Source: Plotosus lineatus
Taxonomy: Eukaryota; Chordata; Actinopteri; Siluriformes; Plotosidae
Assembly: GCA_024760905.1 (NCBI GenBank)
Contig: CM045729.1
Location: forward strand, 80,002,550 to 80,066,549
Direction: 5' to 3'
DNA: 64,000 nt
Shown here: one piece after another, positions 63,993 to 64,000 of the stretch
How positions within the stretch are numbered: the first letter of the stretch is position 1
How the letters are laid out: each line of letters begins with the position of its first letter
Notes under the pieces: model-generated
What the model was told of the DNA's origin: nothing
The model's database searches: none
The model's input: the letters and a program-made list of their open reading frames with translations, nothing else
Program-made: the position numbers and the translations under genes

Positions 63993-64000
63993 GCTTCCTT

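Larger units (their letters stand above)
62558..64000 (+). mobile_element. Rex3 copy with 5' end and internal deletion, running off the window
   Basis: The 5' UTR starts with a hairpin (CCACCTTATCATGGTGG, 62564-62580) and contains ATGCCCCTGGTAGGGTC. The endonuclease starts at ~62990. At ~63514 the sequence jumps from the endonuclease ([12 protein letters not shown]) to the RT just before FADD ([17 protein letters not shown]), removing ~2 kb present in full Rex3. Confidence 0.88.

Noticed and set aside
1..64000. A new multi-gene defence, biosynthetic or mobile system
   Set aside because: The coding content is explained by known transposon families, a TRIM pair and an ANKLE2-like piece; no cluster of co-oriented unknown genes exists.

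Overview
The window looks like teleost fish nuclear DNA. It is dominated by transposable-element families familiar from fish genomes (Rex3 and other RTE-type LINEs, a Tx1-clade LINE, Tc1 and pogo/Tigger DNA transposons, tRNA-derived SINEs with a V-SINE type centre, Sushi-like Ty3/gypsy). The only recognisable host genes are two copies of a spliced RING/B-box/PRY-SPRY TRIM gene and one exon-sized ANKLE2-like fragment. There are no operons, ribosome binding sites, CRISPR arrays or bacterial features. All family names were assigned by eye from protein and end motifs; no database was searched.

Layout. 1-4.8 kb: GA microsatellite, then a broken Tx1-clade LINE on the minus strand with a SINE inside. 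4.8-14 kb: two copies of the commonest LINE here (called RTE-A; the second is the least damaged), a DIRS-like fragment, a duplicated LINE 5' fragment and a small Tigger derivative. 14-20 kb: a BovB-like RTE LINE on the minus strand with a Rex3 copy nested inside it and a 1,561-bp Tc1 element at its 5' side. 20-25 kb: a Harbinger-like non-coding element with a TTA duplication, then a Tigger transposon carrying an inserted Tc1 derivative. 25-27 kb: TRIM pseudogene B. 27-42 kb: patchwork of LINE pieces (cfdp2-type, CR1-like with a PHD-type ORF1, RTE-A, another RTE-like LINE) and full-length SINEs. 42-49 kb: ANKLE2-like fragment, Rex3 fragment, second Tc1 element, a perfect hairpin, V-SINEs, a gypsy fragment and SINEs. 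49.3-51.7 kb: TRIM copy A with its splice structure preserved. 52.7-57.9 kb: three RTE-A pieces with a Tc1 scrap, SINE and Tigger end between them. 57.9-61.2 kb: Ty3/gypsy element (one LTR, gag, protease, RT, RNase H, start of integrase) on the minus strand. 61.3-64 kb: hAT 5' end, tRNA-type SINE, and a Rex3 copy with its 5' end and an internal deletion.

The most informative structure is a SINE family whose tRNA-Ser-like head is joined to a body containing a 5'-UTR segment of RTE-A. In some copies it ends in the RTE-A 3' tail; in others it ends in an unrelated tail. Copies of both kinds are bounded by clean 14-17 bp target-site duplications, so both forms moved as complete units. No autonomous element in the window appears able to move: every LINE, transposase and pol frame examined carries stops, frameshifts or deletions. 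I did not find a convincing undescribed multi-gene system.
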